A DNA stretch of 64,000 nt from Peribacillus kribbensis DSM 17871 (GCF_000430765.1 NZ_AUMQ01000022.1:1-64000); one strand, 5' to 3'; shown: positions 19,016-32,860, numbered from the stretch's first letter. The notes: generated from the letters alone by a model not told the origin. Numbers and translations: made by a program.

Positions 19016-20743
19016 ATGTCATTTGACGGTTTATTCACGAAAGCGATGAGCGAAGAAATTTCTTCCCTCCTAAAAGGAGGACGAATTAATAAAATACACC
19101 AGCCATCAAAAAATGAAATTCTGATGGTGGTCCGGGCGGGCGGCAAAAATCAAAAGCTGCTGATTTCAGCCCATCCCAGCTATGCACGGGTTCAGCTGAC
19201 CGGCGAGAGCTATGATAATCCTTCTGAGCCGCCGATGTTCTGCATGCTCCTGCGGAAGCATCTGGAGGGTTATATTCTGGAGGATATCTATCAGACAGGA
19301 ATAGACCGTGTCCTGGTTATCGAAGTCAAAGGAAGAAACGAATTAGGGGATATTTCCCACAAGAAATTAATTGTTGAAATCATGGGAAGGCACAGCAATA
19401 TTGTGCTTGTAGATAAAAGCCGGAATATGATCCTGGACAGCATCAAGCATATCTCCCATGCCGTAAATACGTACCGGGCGATCTTGCCCGGCCAGCCGTA
19501 TGTGGAGCCGCCTGCCCAGGAAAAACTGAATCCACTGGAGTCATCAGAGGATGATCTGCTTAAAGGCCTTGATTTCAATGAAGGACGTCTGGACAAGCAG
19601 CTAATGAACAGATTCGCAGGAATCTCACCGCTGTTTTCCAAAGAAGTTCTATTTAAAGCAGGCCTGGCAAACCGGTCCACCCTTCCTAATGCATTTTTCG
19701 AATTGATTGACAGAGTGCGCGCTGGAAATTATGAACCAACGCTAATCGTTTCAGAGGGAAGGGAATACTTCTACTTCCTGCCGCTAGAGCATATCAAAGG
19801 AGAAAAGACCCGCTACCCTTCGCTCTCGATGCTTCTCGACCGGTTTTACTTTGGAAAAGCCGAGCGGGACCGCGTTAAGCAGCAGGCCCACGACCTTGAG
19901 CGGTTCATGCTGAACGAGAAGAAGAAAAACGAAAAGAAAGTCGGCAAGCTGGAGGAAACCCTCGCAGACAGTGAAAAAGCGAAGGATTTCCAGCTTAGCG
20001 GCGAGCTGCTTACAGCGAATCTGTACTCCATGGAAAAAGGCATGAAAGAAATTGAGGTCTTGAATTATTATGATGAAAATGGGGGAACCCTGGTCATTGA
20101 ACTTGACCCCCAAAAGACTCCTTCTGAAAATGCACAAAAGTATTTTGTCAAATATCAGAAAGCCAAGAACTCGGTTGAAATCGTAAAAGAGCAAATCCGT
20201 CTTGCCTTGGATGAAATAGCTTACTTCGACAATCTCCTTCAGCAGCTGGAGTTTGCTTCTCCCAAGGATATAGCTGAGATCAGGGAAGAGCTTCAAGAGG
20301 GCGGTTATATACGATCCAAACAGAAAAAAGGCTCTAAAAACAAACAGAACCAAAAGCCTGTTCTGGAGAAATATCTGTCTTCTGATGGTGATGAGATATT
20401 TGTAGGAAAAAATAATACTCAAAATGATTATTTGACGAACAAATTCTCCCGCCGTGACGATGTCTGGCTCCATACGAAGGATATCCCCGGCTCACATGTA
20501 GTGATCCGGAATGGCAGTCCCTCCGAGAAGACCCTGAAGGAAGCGGCCGTCCTAGCAGCGTATTTCAGCAAAGCGAAGGAATCCGGTTCTGTACCGGTAG
20601 ATTTCACTTTGGTGCGGCATGTAAAAAAACCCAATGGCGCGAAACCTGGATTCGTCATTTATGACAACCAGCAGACACTTTTTGTCACTCCTGCGACCGA
20701 AAAAGTCATGGAGCTTAAAAGAAACACACTGGTTAAGAGTTAA
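19016..20743 (+). CDS. rqcH: Ribosome quality control protein RqcH (NFACT/Rqc2 family)
   Basis: RqcH binds stalled 50S subunits carrying peptidyl-tRNA and recruits Ala-tRNA to add C-terminal alanine tails that mark the chain for degradation. The 575 residues show NFACT-N (about 1-200), a helix-hairpin-helix region, a long charged coiled coil (about 280-440) and the C-terminal NFACT-R domain with [18 protein letters not shown]. It matches B. subtilis YloA in length and layout; earlier annotations call it fibronectin-binding protein. It is the only clear plus-strand gene here and ends in the palindromic element at 20763-20912. Confidence 0.95.
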   Translation: MSFDGLFTKAMSEEISSLLKGGRINKIHQPSKNEILMVVRAGGKNQKLLISAHPSYARVQLTGESYDNPSEPPMFCMLLRKHLEGYILEDIYQTGIDRVLVIEVKGRNELGDISHKKLIVEIMGRHSNIVLVDKSRNMILDSIKHISHAVNTYRAILPGQPYVEPPAQEKLNPLESSEDDLLKGLDFNEGRLDKQLMNRFAGISPLFSKEVLFKAGLANRSTLPNAFFELIDRVRAGNYEPTLIVSEGREYFYFLPLEHIKGEKTRYPSLSMLLDRFYFGKAERDRVKQQAHDLERFMLNEKKKNEKKVGKLEETLADSEKAKDFQLSGELLTANLYSMEKGMKEIEVLNYYDENGGTLVIELDPQKTPSENAQKYFVKYQKAKNSVEIVKEQIRLALDEIAYFDNLLQQLEFASPKDIAEIREELQEGGYIRSKQKKGSKNKQNQKPVLEKYLSSDGDEIFVGKNNTQNDYLTNKFSRRDDVWLHTKDIPGSHVVIRNGSPSEKTLKEAAVLAAYFSKAKESGSVPVDFTLVRHVKKPNGAKPGFVIYDNQQTLFVTPATEKVMELKRNTLVKS

Positions 20744-20762
20744 ATCACTGCAAAAAGAGCGG

Positions 20763-20912
20763 CTGTCCCATAAGTCCCTAAAATAATGCAGGTGGAGAAA
20801 AACAAAACGTTTTCTCCACCTGCTTTTATTTTTGTTCAGCTGACTGCTCTATCTAGGATTTTACCGATTGGAGGATCAGCAGATGCAGCCCCATTTTAAA
20901 AGGGACTGTCCA
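20763..20912. repeat. MITE-like element with terminal inverted repeats; may act as terminator
   Basis: The left end CTGTCCCATAAGTCCCTAAA (from 20763) mirrors the right end, whose reverse complement is CTGGACAGTCCCTTTTAAAA. Inside is a perfect palindrome of 14-base arms, GCAGGTGGAGAAAA to TTTTCTCCACCTGC (20788-20823), followed by TTTTATTTTTG. The length is about 150 bases with no frame. It lies in the convergent gap between rqcH and pyrE and could end transcription from both sides. A partial, inverted copy is at 60350-60433. Confidence 0.6.
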
Positions 20913-20957
20913 GAAAATCGGTTTACCTGACATTTCAGGCAGCCCCTTGCTTTTTTC

Positions 20958-21586
20958 TTATGCCTCCAGCCAAGTAAGATCTGAAGGATCTTTTCTCCAT
21001 TGAGAGAGCTTGTTTAAATCACGTTCCTCGATATAGCCTTTTTCCTTTGCGGCCTGGATTAGAGAGGTATAGTCGCTAAGCGATACAGCCTTCACCTGTT
21101 CTGATTCAAGCATTTCTCTGCCCTCTGTCAGCTCATAGGTAAAGATCGCCGCAACCCCAAGCACCTCGCAGCCAGCCTCACGGAGGGCTTTTACAGCTGT
21201 GATCGCGCTGCCTCCAGTTGAAATGAGGTCTTCCACAACCACGACCTTCTGCCCCGGTTCTGCTTTCCCTTCTATCTGCTTTCCTTTTCCATGCCCTTTC
21301 GCTTTTGAGCGGACATAGCACATTGGCAGGTTCAGGACATCACTCACCCAGGCTGCATGCGGAATACCCGCTGTAGCCGTTCCTGCAATGACCTCTGCCT
21401 CGGGAAAATGCTCTTGGATGAGGCTTGACAGACCTTCCGCAATCTCTTTTCTTAAAGAAGGATATGAAAGGGTTAAGCGGTTATCACAATAGATGGGGGA
21501 CTTAATCCCGGAAGACCAGGTGAATGGATCATTCGGCTGCAGAAAAACAGCTTTAATTTCTAATAACTTCTCGGCTAGTTCGTGTT

Positions 21587-21590
<4 letters not shown>
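20958..21590 (-). CDS. pyrE: Orotate phosphoribosyltransferase
   Basis: PyrE joins orotate to PRPP to give orotidine 5'-phosphate, the fifth step of UMP synthesis. The 210 residues carry the type I phosphoribosyltransferase signature [15 protein letters not shown] (about 115-129) with the two adjacent acidic residues that hold PRPP, and the flexible catalytic loop around [13 protein letters not shown]. It is the last gene of the pyr operon and overlaps pyrF by four bases. Confidence 0.97.
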
Positions 21591-23988
<2,398 letters not shown>

Positions 23989-23992
<4 letters not shown>

Positions 23993-26900
23993 ACTGTGAT
24001 CACCTCATTCACTCTTTCGGCAGGCTTCATGGCTTCCGTTGAAAAGGACATGGACTCAATGACGCGCAGGATGGCCGCAGCAGTATCCAGGGATGTCAGG
24101 CAGGCCACCCCGTTTTCAACAGATTCGCGTCTGATCCTAAAGCCATCTCTCTCTGGCTGCTTGCCTTTTGTAAGGGTATTGATGACGAACTGTGCCTCTC
24201 CATTCCGGATGACATCTAACAGTGTACGTCCTTCTGAGCCGATTTTCCCCACCGTGCTTACAGGAATGCCTGCTTCCGCCAGGTACTGGGCTGTGCCGCT
24301 GGTTGCCAGGAGCTTAAAGCCGAGATTATAAAATCTTCCCGCAATGGACCGTGCTTCTTCCTTATCCTTATCAGCAACGGTAAGAAGGACTGAGCCATGT
24401 CCCTGGATTTTGATGCCGGACGCCACCAGACCTTTATATAACGCTTTTTCAAGGGTAATGTCTTTCCCCATTACCTCACCTGTGGATTTCATCTCCGGAC
24501 CAAGCGTGATATCCACCCTCCTTAATTTTGCAAAAGAGAAGACAGGCACCTTTACATACACTCCAGTCTTTTCGGGGACCAGCCCTGAGGTATAGCCCTG
24601 TTCAGAAAGCGTTTGTCCCAGGATGACTTTGGTTGCTGCGTTTGCCATCGGCACATTCGTGATCTTGCTTAAAAATGGTACAGTCCTGCTTGAGCGGGGA
24701 TTCACTTCGATCACATAGACTTCATTTTTGGATATCACATATTGAATGTTGAGCAGGCCGATGATATTGAGCCCCTTTGCAAGCTTGGTTGTGTATTCGA
24801 TGATCTGTTTTTTTAGATCCTGCGTCAGGCTCTGAGGAGGATAAACGGCAATCGAATCACCTGAGTGGACTCCCGCCCTTTCGATATGCTCCATAATTCC
24901 TGGAATCACAACATCTTTTCCATCCGAGATGGCATCCACTTCTATTTCCCTGCCGGTCAGGTAGCGGTCGATCAGGACCGGATGCTCTGGATTTACTTTA
25001 ACCGCATTTTTCATGTAATGAAGGAGTTCTTCTTCCTTATATACGATTTCCATTGCTCTTCCGCCGAGCACATAGGACGGGCGGACAAGCACCGGATATC
25101 CGATTTCCCCTGCAATGGCAGCCGCCCCCTCATCAGAAAACGCTGTTTTGCCTTTTGGCTGAGGGATTCCAAGCTCAGTCAGGGCATGCTCAAATTTATC
25201 CCGGTTTTCTGCCCTGTCCAGATCCTCTAAAGTGGTACCTAAAATTTTCACGCCGCGTTCAACCAATTTGTCTGCCAGGTTGATCGCAGTCTGTCCGCCA
25301 AACTGGACGATGACTCCTTCGGGCTTTTCCAGATCAATAATGCCCATTACATCTTCAATGGTCAGCGGTTCAAAGTACAGCTTGTCGGATATGCTGAAGT
25401 CGGTTGATACGGTTTCCGGATTGTTGTTGATGATGATTGCTTCATAGCCTGCCTGCTTGATCGCCCAGACAGAATGTACCGTTGCATAATCGAATTCTAC
25501 TCCCTGCCCGATGCGGATCGGCCCTGAACCCAGAACGACCACACTTTTCCTGTCTGTCACGATGGATTCATTTTCTTCATCATAGGAGCCGTAGAAATAC
25601 GGAGTTTCTGACTCGAATTCAGCCGCACAGGTGTCGACCATTTTATAGACCGGTATCAGGCCATTTACCTTTCGCCACTCGTACACATCTCTTTCCGGCA
25701 CCTCCCAGAGGGATGCCATGGCATGATCTGAAAAGCCCATCCGCTTGGCTTTCACAGCAGTATCCAGCTCAAACGGATGATCTCTAAGTATGGATTCATA
25801 ACGAATGATATTTTCAAATTTCTTTAAGAAGAATAAATCGATTTTACTCCACTCATGGATGGTTTCAATTGTGATGCCTCTTCTCAAAGCTTCTGCTAGA
25901 TAAAGCAGTCTTTCATCTCCGGCTTTACGGATCCTTTTTTCAACCAAGGCATCCTCAAAGTCTCTCAGCTCTTCTAATTCAATATGATGCAGACCTGACT
26001 CCAGCGATCTTACTGCCTTCAGCATGGATTCTTCAAAGGTGCGGCCAATCGCCATGACTTCCCCCGTTGCCTTCATCTGTGTTCCGAGCTTGCGGTTGGC
26101 CGATTCAAATTTATCAAATGGCCAGCGGGGAATCTTTGATACGATATAATCAAGGGCAGGTTCAAAGCTTGCGTAAGTTTTTCCGGTAACAGGATTCATC
26201 ATTTCATCAAGAGTTAATCCAACCGCGATCTTGGCAGCAAGCTTTGCAATCGGATAGCCTGTAGCCTTGGAGGCAAGCGCGGATGAACGGCTGACCCGCG
26301 GATTCACTTCAATGACAAAGTAGTTGAAGCTGTCAGGATCAAGTGCCAGCTGCACGTTGCAGCCACCCTCGATTTCCAGTGCCCTGATGATTCTGAGGGA
26401 CGTGTTCCGGAGCATCTGATACTCCCTGTCACTTAGCGTCTGGCTTGGCGCCACAACAATGGAGTCACCTGTATGGACTCCTACCGGATCAATGTTTTCC
26501 ATATTGCAGACCACAATGGCGTTGTCATTCGAATCACGCATCACTTCGTATTCGACTTCTTTAAAACCGGCGATGCTTCTTTCAAGGAGACACTGTGTGA
26601 CAGGGCTGTATTTAAGCCCGCTTGTTACAGTCTCGATCAGTTCTTCTTCATTGGTGCAGATTCCTCCCCCTGTCCCTCCAAGTGTGAAGGCCGGGCGTAC
26701 GATAATGGGATAACCGATCTGTTCAACAAAGGCATATGCTTCTTCAAGTGTATGGATAATTTCGCTGTCTGGCACAGGCTCTCCCAATTCATTCATCAAG
26801 CTTCTGAACAGATCGCGGTCCTCAGCCTTTTCAATCGCTGACAGCTTTGTACCGAGGATTTCCACGCCGCATTCCTGAAGGACTCCTGAGTTATGGAGTT

Positions 26901-27201
26901 CAACGGCAAGGTTTAATCCTGTCTGGCCGCCAAGGGTCGGCAGCAGGGCATCCGGACGTTCTTTTCGGATGATCCCGCTGACGAATTCCAGCGTAAGCGG
27001 CTCAATATAAACGGCATCCGCAATCTCTGTATCCGTCATGATCGTTGCAGGGTTAGAATTAATCAGGATGACTCTGTATCCCTCTTCCCTCAATGCGATG
27101 CAGGCCTGTGTGCCTGCATAGTCAAACTCTGCAGCCTGGCCGATCACAATCGGACCTGAACCTATTACTAAGATGCTTTTTATATCAGTACGCTTTGGCA
27201 T
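23989..27201 (-). CDS. carB: Carbamoyl-phosphate synthase large subunit (pyrimidine-specific)
   Basis: This subunit makes carbamoyl phosphate from bicarbonate, ATP and ammonia delivered by CarA. The 1070 residues contain two homologous ATP-grasp halves (about 1-400 and 550-935), each opening with a GSGPIxIGQ motif ([18 protein letters not shown] and [17 protein letters not shown]). A C-terminal MGS-type allosteric domain includes [13 protein letters not shown]. In B. subtilis this is pyrAB. It is embedded in the pyr operon, so it should serve pyrimidine synthesis. Its start overlaps the carA end by 22 bases. Confidence 0.97.
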
Positions 27202-28286
27202 GGTGATACCCCTTTCTGTTTTGCAGCTTCAATCATTTCCATAAACTGGTCGAACAGGACATTCGCATCCTCCGGACCAGGAGATGCCTCCGGGTGGTAT
27301 TGAACGGTGAAGGCGTCAAGTTTTTTATGTCTCAGACCTTCTACGGTCCCATCATTAATGGCGATATGTGTAATGTCTAAATCTGTATGTTTAATAGACT
27401 CTTCTTCTACGGTATATCCATGGTTTTGCGAGGTGATGGCAATTTTTCCGGTTGTTAAATCCTTAACCGGATGGTTGGATCCCCTGTGGCCGAATTTCAT
27501 TTTTTCGGTGTTGGCTCCATTGGCCAGTGCAAATAATTGGTGTCCGAGACAAATTCCGAATAACGGTACTTTTCCCTGAACCTCCTGAATCATCTTTATG
27601 GCTTGAGGCACATCCTTTGGATCCCCAGGTCCGTTGGAGAGCATGATTCCATCCGGGCTTAAGTTTAGAATTTCTTCAGCTGTCACATTATAAGGGACCA
27701 CAATAACATCGCAATCCCGCTTATTTAATTCCCTGAGAATCCCGTGCTTCATGCCAAAGTCCACTAATACAACGCGGCTTCCCCTGCCAGGGCTTGGATA
27801 TGAGGATTTAGTAGAAACCCTTTTTACCTGGTCTATCGGAAGAACGGCCGCCTTCAGATGTGAAAGAATTTCTTCATCCGCTTTCTCATATGAGCAAAGG
27901 GCACCCTTTAATGTCCCATATTTGCGTATGATTCTGGTCAGCTTCCTAGTATCGACTCCTGCAATTCCCGGAATTTTCTTCAGCTTAAAGAATTCATCCA
28001 GTGAAAGCTGGCTGCGCCAATTCGAAGGAAATTCAGCCGCCTCCCGGACAATGAATCCATGGATAGCGGGATTGATTGATTCAAAATCATCCCGGTTAAT
28101 TCCATAATTCCCCACCAGCGGATACGTAAGAGTCACAATTTGTCCGCAGTAGGATGGGTCAGACAGGATCTCCTGGTATCCGGTCATCCCCGTGTTAAAT
28201 ACGATTTCCCCTATTTTTTCAACATCTGCTCCGAATGCTTCCCCTATAAATACCGTTCCGTCTTCAAGTACAAGCTTTCTCTTCAT
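27180..28286 (-). CDS. carA: Carbamoyl-phosphate synthase small (glutaminase) subunit
   Basis: CarA hydrolyses glutamine and channels ammonia to CarB. It has the N-terminal CPSase-small domain ([32 protein letters not shown]) and a C-terminal class I amidotransferase domain with the nucleophile in GICLGHQL and the partner His/Glu in HPEASPGP. The frame is open upstream, but [11 protein letters not shown] from the ATG at 28286, after GGTGAAGGAG, gives the normal 368 residues. It lies 13 bases after pyrC. In B. subtilis this is pyrAA. Confidence 0.95.
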   Translation of the reverse strand: MKRKLVLEDGTVFIGEAFGADVEKIGEIVFNTGMTGYQEILSDPSYCGQIVTLTYPLVGNYGINRDDFESINPAIHGFIVREAAEFPSNWRSQLSLDEFFKLKKIPGIAGVDTRKLTRIIRKYGTLKGALCSYEKADEEILSHLKAAVLPIDQVKRVSTKSSYPSPGRGSRVVLVDFGMKHGILRELNKRDCDVIVVPYNVTAEEILNLSPDGIMLSNGPGDPKDVPQAIKMIQEVQGKVPLFGICLGHQLFALANGANTEKMKFGHRGSNHPVKDLTTGKIAITSQNHGYTVEEESIKHTDLDITHIAINDGTVEGLRHKKLDAFTVQYHPEASPGPEDANVLFDQFMEMIEAAKQKGVSPCQSVLI

Positions 28287-28299
28287 CCCTGACACTCCT

Positions 28300-29577
28300 T
28301 CACCCTTGTTTATCCCAGACTTTTTTTCCTTCAGCAAATGTCATCACCGGCCAGCCAAAGCACTTCCAGCCCTTAAACGGTGTATTTTTACCTTTTGATA
28401 AAAATTCTTCTGGATCTATTTCAAATTCATTCTCTAAATCTATTAAAACCAGATCGGCCGCACTGCCCTCTTCAAGTCTTCCATAAGGAAGGCCGAAGCT
28501 CTCCGCAGGCTTGATGGTAAGAAAATCTACCAGCTGCTTCAATGTCAATTCTCCGTATTTCACAAGATGTGTGTATAGCAGCGGAAAGGCGGTTTCCAGC
28601 CCGACGATTCCAAATGGAGCGAGCTGCATGCCCTCTGCCTTTTCTTCATCAGTATGTGGTGCATGATCAGTGGCGATAAAATCAATGGTACCGTCCAGCA
28701 GGCCCTCAAGCAGCGCTTTCTGGTCATCCTTTCCTCTAAGCGGCGGATTCATTTTAAAATTCGGATCAAGACCCGGGATGTCTTCTTCACATAATAGGAG
28801 ATGATGAGGCGTTACTTCTGCCGTTACCTTAATTCCAGCCCTTTTTGCATCCCTAACTGTTCTTACGGATTCCTTTGTACTGATATGGCAGATATGATAA
28901 TGGCAGCCGGCCGCCTCGGCCAGCAGTACATCCCTTGCAATGTGGACCGATTCGCATACCGAAGGGATACCATTGATGTTATGCTCTTTTGAGAATGCCC
29001 CTTCATGGACAGAACCTTTATTGATTAAGGTATTTTCTTCACAGTGAGCCACGATTGCGATATCGTGGAGAGCAGCCTGTTTCATTGCATTCAGCATCAT
29101 GCCTGCTGACTGCACGCCCACGCCATCATCTGTCAGGGCAAATGCGCCAGCTACCTTTAAGGCGGCAAAGTCTGTGAGCTCCTGTCCCAGTTCCCTGATC
29201 GTTATGGAACCATAAGGGAGGACTCTTACGGATGATGTTTCCTTAATTCTTCCCATCAGCCATTCCATCTGTTCTTTTGTATCCGGGACTGGTCGGGTAT
29301 TCGGCATGGGTGCTATGGTTGTAAACCCGCCTTTTGCCGCTGCCCTTGAACCTGTTTCAATCGTTTCTTTTTTCTCCCCTCCCGGTTCACGAAGGTGGAC
29401 ATGCAGATCCACAAATCCCGGAGCAGCCAGCAGCCCTTTGGCATCAATGACCTCATGTCCTGTTTCTGCAATCCCTTGTTCTATCCGTTTGATTTTCCCA
29501 TCCTCGATCAGAATATCGGATGGCTCCAAGCTTCCATCTTCCATTAAGAGATTCGTATTCTTTATTACAGTTGACAT
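28300..29577 (-). CDS. pyrC: Dihydroorotase
   Basis: PyrC cyclises carbamoyl aspartate to dihydroorotate. It is a class I zinc amidohydrolase of 425 residues, with metal ligands in [11 protein letters not shown], a carbamylated-lysine region, histidines in VAHCEE and CHICHIST, and the catalytic Asp in ATDHAPH. The ATG at 29577 has a strong GGAGGT seven bases upstream. The frame stays open to 29724, but that extension is the attenuator RNA. In B. subtilis pyrB sits between the attenuator and pyrC; here it is missing. Confidence 0.96.
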   Translation of the reverse strand: MSTVIKNTNLLMEDGSLEPSDILIEDGKIKRIEQGIAETGHEVIDAKGLLAAPGFVDLHVHLREPGGEKKETIETGSRAAAKGGFTTIAPMPNTRPVPDTKEQMEWLMGRIKETSSVRVLPYGSITIRELGQELTDFAALKVAGAFALTDDGVGVQSAGMMLNAMKQAALHDIAIVAHCEENTLINKGSVHEGAFSKEHNINGIPSVCESVHIARDVLLAEAAGCHYHICHISTKESVRTVRDAKRAGIKVTAEVTPHHLLLCEEDIPGLDPNFKMNPPLRGKDDQKALLEGLLDGTIDFIATDHAPHTDEEKAEGMQLAPFGIVGLETAFPLLYTHLVKYGELTLKQLVDFLTIKPAESFGLPYGRLEEGSAADLVLIDLENEFEIDPEEFLSKGKNTPFKGWKCFGWPVMTFAEGKKVWDKQG

Positions 29578-29619
29578 ATTCATTACCTCCCGGATTTTTC
29601 TAGATACTCTGCTCGTTGT

Positions 29620-29768
29620 TTGTATAAAAAAACACCCTGACTTTAAGCCAGGGTGTGAAATGCAGGGTTCATCAGCATGCGAAAGCCCGCGGAATACAAT
29701 GAATGTTTTCCGCCAAGCCTGCATGGACCTGCCATTTTACACCCTTGGAAGCCTCTCTGGACTTCGCT
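29620..29768 (-). promoter_or_regulatory. PyrR-dependent attenuator in front of pyrC
   Basis: Minus-strand RNA carries AGTCCAGAGAGGCTT (about 29750-29764), the PyrR-binding anti-antiterminator loop. About 95 bases later comes a strong terminator, ACACCCTGGCTTAAAGTCAG with GGTGT (29632-29656), and a T run (29625-29631). In B. subtilis the matching attenuator lies between pyrP and pyrB. With UMP, PyrR should bind the loop and favour the terminator, cutting expression of pyrC and everything after it. Confidence 0.9.
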
Positions 29769-29780
29769 TAAAAGGTGTGC

Positions 29781-31097
29781 TTATTTAGCTTGTGTTAATT
29801 GGTCTAATCCTTCTCCGCCTGCTTTCTGCCTGCCAGGCAGGATAAGGTTCAGCACCACTCCGACTAAGGCAGATAAAGCCATTCCTGAAAGAGAAACCTG
29901 ATCAGTCAGCCTGATAAATGCTCCTCCGATTCCAAGTACCAAAATCACCGAAGAAATGATCAAGTTGCGCTTGTTTTCAAAATCAACCTTGCTATCAATC
30001 AGCATTCTTAAGCCGCTTGACGCAATGATCCCAAACAGCAGGATGGAGATTCCGCCCATGACAGCCTGGGGAATCGAGTGAAGCACCGCAGATATTTTAC
30101 CGATGAATCCGAACACCACAGCGAGCACAGCTGCTCCGCCTATGACGAATACGCTGAAGGCCCGGGTAATTGCAAGAACTCCTATATTCTCTCCGTAAGA
30201 AGTAATGGGAGGACCGCCGATAAGAGATCCAATAATAATCCCGGCACCATCTCCTGTTATCGAGCGGTGAAGGCCCGGCTTTTCAAGGAAGTTCCTGCCC
30301 ACAACATTGCTCAGCACCATTTGGTGGCCGATATGCTCCGATAGAGTGACCAGGGCAACCGGGGCCATGACCAGGATGACCGCAGGGGAAAAATGCGGTG
30401 TATAGGTAGCAAATGGAACCATGAAATCAGGGGCTTGAATCCATTTCGCTGCGATAATTCCGCTGAAATCCACAATTCCTGCGATGCAGGCGGCGATATA
30501 TCCGACGATGATTCCGAGCAGAATGGGAATGACACCGATGAAGCCTTTGCCAAACATATTAAAGAGGATGGTGGCTGCAAGAGTGATCAAAGCCACGATC
30601 AGGTGCTTTGTGCTGTAGATCTGATGCTCTGCACCCGGATTTTTGTACATCGCCATTCCAACAGCCGTACTGGCAAGGCTTAGACCGATTACCATAATGA
30701 CCGGGCCCACTACGATAGGAGGCAGCAGATTCATCAGCCATCTCATTCCAGCCTTTTTAATAATAAGCGCTACAATTCCATAAATTAGTCCGGCAGCAAA
30801 ACAGCCGAGCATCGCCGATTCAGGACCGCCGAGTGATTTAGCAGCCGCAATCGGAGCTATGAACGCAAAGGAAGAACCAAGATATGCAGGAATCTTCCCT
30901 TTTGTGATCAAGAGATAGGCCAGTGTGGCCAGTCCGCTTGAAACCAAGGCGACAGCAGGACTTAATCCTACTAAAAACGGTACGAGCACCGTAGATCCAA
31001 ACATGGCGAACAGATGCTGAAGGCTTAAGGTAATCCATTGACCAGCCTTTGGGACTTCATTGACATCCAGTACAAAGTTTCTCTTTTCTGTTTCCAT
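29781..31097 (-). CDS. pyrP: Uracil permease (NCS2 family)
   Basis: PyrP imports uracil across the cytoplasmic membrane. The 438 residues form the NCS2 fold with about 14 hydrophobic segments. QHLFAMFGSTVLVPFLVG near the N-terminus is the family opening, ALVTLSEHIGHQMVLSN contains the substrate-site glutamate, and GGPPITSYGENIGVLAITR is the conserved signature in the second inverted repeat. It follows pyrR across a PyrR-type leader, as in other Bacilli. In the absence of a pyrB here, uptake could matter more, but that is inference. Confidence 0.95.
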   Translation of the reverse strand: METEKRNFVLDVNEVPKAGQWITLSLQHLFAMFGSTVLVPFLVGLSPAVALVSSGLATLAYLLITKGKIPAYLGSSFAFIAPIAAAKSLGGPESAMLGCFAAGLIYGIVALIIKKAGMRWLMNLLPPIVVGPVIMVIGLSLASTAVGMAMYKNPGAEHQIYSTKHLIVALITLAATILFNMFGKGFIGVIPILLGIIVGYIAACIAGIVDFSGIIAAKWIQAPDFMVPFATYTPHFSPAVILVMAPVALVTLSEHIGHQMVLSNVVGRNFLEKPGLHRSITGDGAGIIIGSLIGGPPITSYGENIGVLAITRAFSVFVIGGAAVLAVVFGFIGKISAVLHSIPQAVMGGISILLFGIIASSGLRMLIDSKVDFENKRNLIISSVILVLGIGGAFIRLTDQVSLSGMALSALVGVVLNLILPGRQKAGGEGLDQLTQAK

Positions 31098-31129
31098 TAT
31101 ATTTTCCCCCTACTTTAGCCCTTTTGTAA

Positions 31130-31200
31130 GGTTATAGGCGGGATCCATAAAATTTTCATGCTGAATGGATCCTTCCTTTTCAGTCTCACAGGACTGTCTT
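31130..31200 (-). promoter_or_regulatory. PyrR-binding leader between pyrR and pyrP (possibly degenerate attenuator)
   Basis: The minus strand has CAGTCCTGTGAGACTG (31181-31196), one step from the PyrR consensus AGTCCAGAGAGGCTG at the A/G positions. A stem GGATCCAT/ATGGATCC follows (31140-31172), but CCCGCCTATAACC comes after it rather than a T tract. The binding loop therefore looks preserved while the terminator is weak or lost. Confidence 0.6.
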
Positions 31201-31218
31201 TAAAGGCTGGTTATTTTT

Positions 31219-31761
<543 letters not shown>

Positions 31762-31792
31762 TCATCCTTCTTTCACAGGAATTCATTTACGC

Positions 31793-31900
31793 AAAAAACC
31801 CTCCTGCCGGAAAGAGCAGGAGGGTTCCGCGGCTGAATAAGGGGCATACTGCACCTCAGCCTAAACGATTCCTTCTCAGCCTCTCTGGACTGTGTTAAAG
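31793..31900 (-). promoter_or_regulatory. PyrR-dependent attenuator in the pyrR leader
   Basis: The minus-strand RNA contains CAGTCCAGAGAGGCTGAGAA (about 31873-31892), an exact match to the PyrR-binding loop, then the terminator AACCCTCCTGCTCTTTCCGG with CAGGAGGGTT (31797-31826) and a T run. The pyrR ATG is 35 bases beyond. This is the first of the three usual pyr attenuators. Confidence 0.93.
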
Positions 31901-31920
31901 GTTCATATTATGTTACATTT

Positions 31921-31949
31921 ATCCTAAAGCTATTCTGGAATATTGTCAA
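31921..31949 (-). promoter_or_regulatory. Sigma-A promoter of the pyr operon
   Basis: On the minus strand TTGACA (31944-31949) is followed after exactly 17 bases by TAGGAT (31921-31926). The -35 box overlaps the last codon of rluD, and transcription would enter the pyrR leader. It is the only good sigma-A match before the first attenuator. Confidence 0.75.
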
Positions 31950-32860
31950 GAGTTTTGTCGTAGCATTGAAAGAAGTTCTACAAAATCCTCTGGCAGAGGT
32001 GCCGAGAATTCAAGATACTCTTTGGTTCTTGGATGGGTAAATCCAAGGACGGCAGCATGCAGGGCCTGGCCGCCCAGGTCAAGCGTCTTCCGCGGACCAT
32101 ACTTGGGGTCACCCGCCAATGGATAGCCGATATATTTCATATGTACCCTGATCTGGTGTGTCCTCCCTGTCTCCAGCTTGCATTCGACAAAGGTGAAGTC
32201 TTTAAAGCGTTCGAGCACATTAAAGTGAGTGACCGCATGCTTGGAATTTTCTTCTGTAACGGTCATGCTCTGCCGGTCCTTCTTATCCCTTCCAATTGGG
32301 GCATCAATGGTGCCGTGGTCATGAGGGATCACTCCATGGACAATCGCATTATATCTTCTGGTTACCGTTTTATCGACGAGCTGCTGAACAAGGCTTTCAT
32401 GGGCCATATCATTCTTTGCGACCATCAGTAGACCGGATGTATCCTTATCGATTCGGTGGACAATCCCGGGACGGAGAACTCCGTTAATGCCTGATAAATC
32501 CTTGCAGTGCGCCATCAGGCCGTTTACAAGTGTTCCGCTCATGTGGCCGGGAGCAGGATGGACGACCATCCCCTTTGGTTTGTTGACCACCAGCACGTCA
32601 GCGTCTTCATAATAAATATCGAGATCCATTTCTTCCGCTTCAGCATCCAGCTCCTGCGGTTCAGGAATTTCTACTGTGATTGCGTCTCCCCCGCTGCATT
32701 TATAATTGGTCTTTACGGCCTTACCGTTCACAAGCACATGACCTTCTTTAATCCACTGCTGGACCTGCGATCTGGACCATTCCTCATTGGAGGCAGACAA
32801 CACCTTGTCGATGCGCTCTCCTTTATGTTCTTCCTTAACCGTGATATCCCAATTAGGCAT
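31946..32860 (-). CDS. rluD: RluD-type 23S rRNA pseudouridine synthase (YlyB)
   Basis: The enzyme converts uridines of 23S rRNA helix 69 to pseudouridine in its E. coli relative. The product has an N-terminal S4 RNA-binding domain (about 14-75, with RIDKVLS and [13 protein letters not shown]) and a catalytic domain whose aspartate is in [15 protein letters not shown]. The frame is open for 28 more codons, but MPNWDITV from the ATG at 32860, with GGAG eight bases before it, is the family start and gives 304 residues. It overlaps lspA by eight bases. Position before pyrR matches ylyB. Confidence 0.93.
   Translation of the reverse strand: MPNWDITVKEEHKGERIDKVLSASNEEWSRSQVQQWIKEGHVLVNGKAVKTNYKCSGGDAITVEIPEPQELDAEAEEMDLDIYYEDADVLVVNKPKGMVVHPAPGHMSGTLVNGLMAHCKDLSGINGVLRPGIVHRIDKDTSGLLMVAKNDMAHESLVQQLVDKTVTRRYNAIVHGVIPHDHGTIDAPIGRDKKDRQSMTVTEENSKHAVTHFNVLERFKDFTFVECKLETGRTHQIRVHMKYIGYPLAGDPKYGPRKTLDLGGQALHAAVLGFTHPRTKEYLEFSAPLPEDFVELLSMLRQNS

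Noticed and set aside
20930-20957. A second small hairpin just after pyrE as its terminator
   Set aside because: The CCTGAAATGTCAGG stem is only four base pairs; the stronger palindrome at 20788-20823 is a better candidate.
29578-29724. N-terminal extension of PyrC by 49 residues
   Set aside because: This is the attenuator RNA read in frame by chance; the GGAGGT site before 29577 and homologue length fix the start there.
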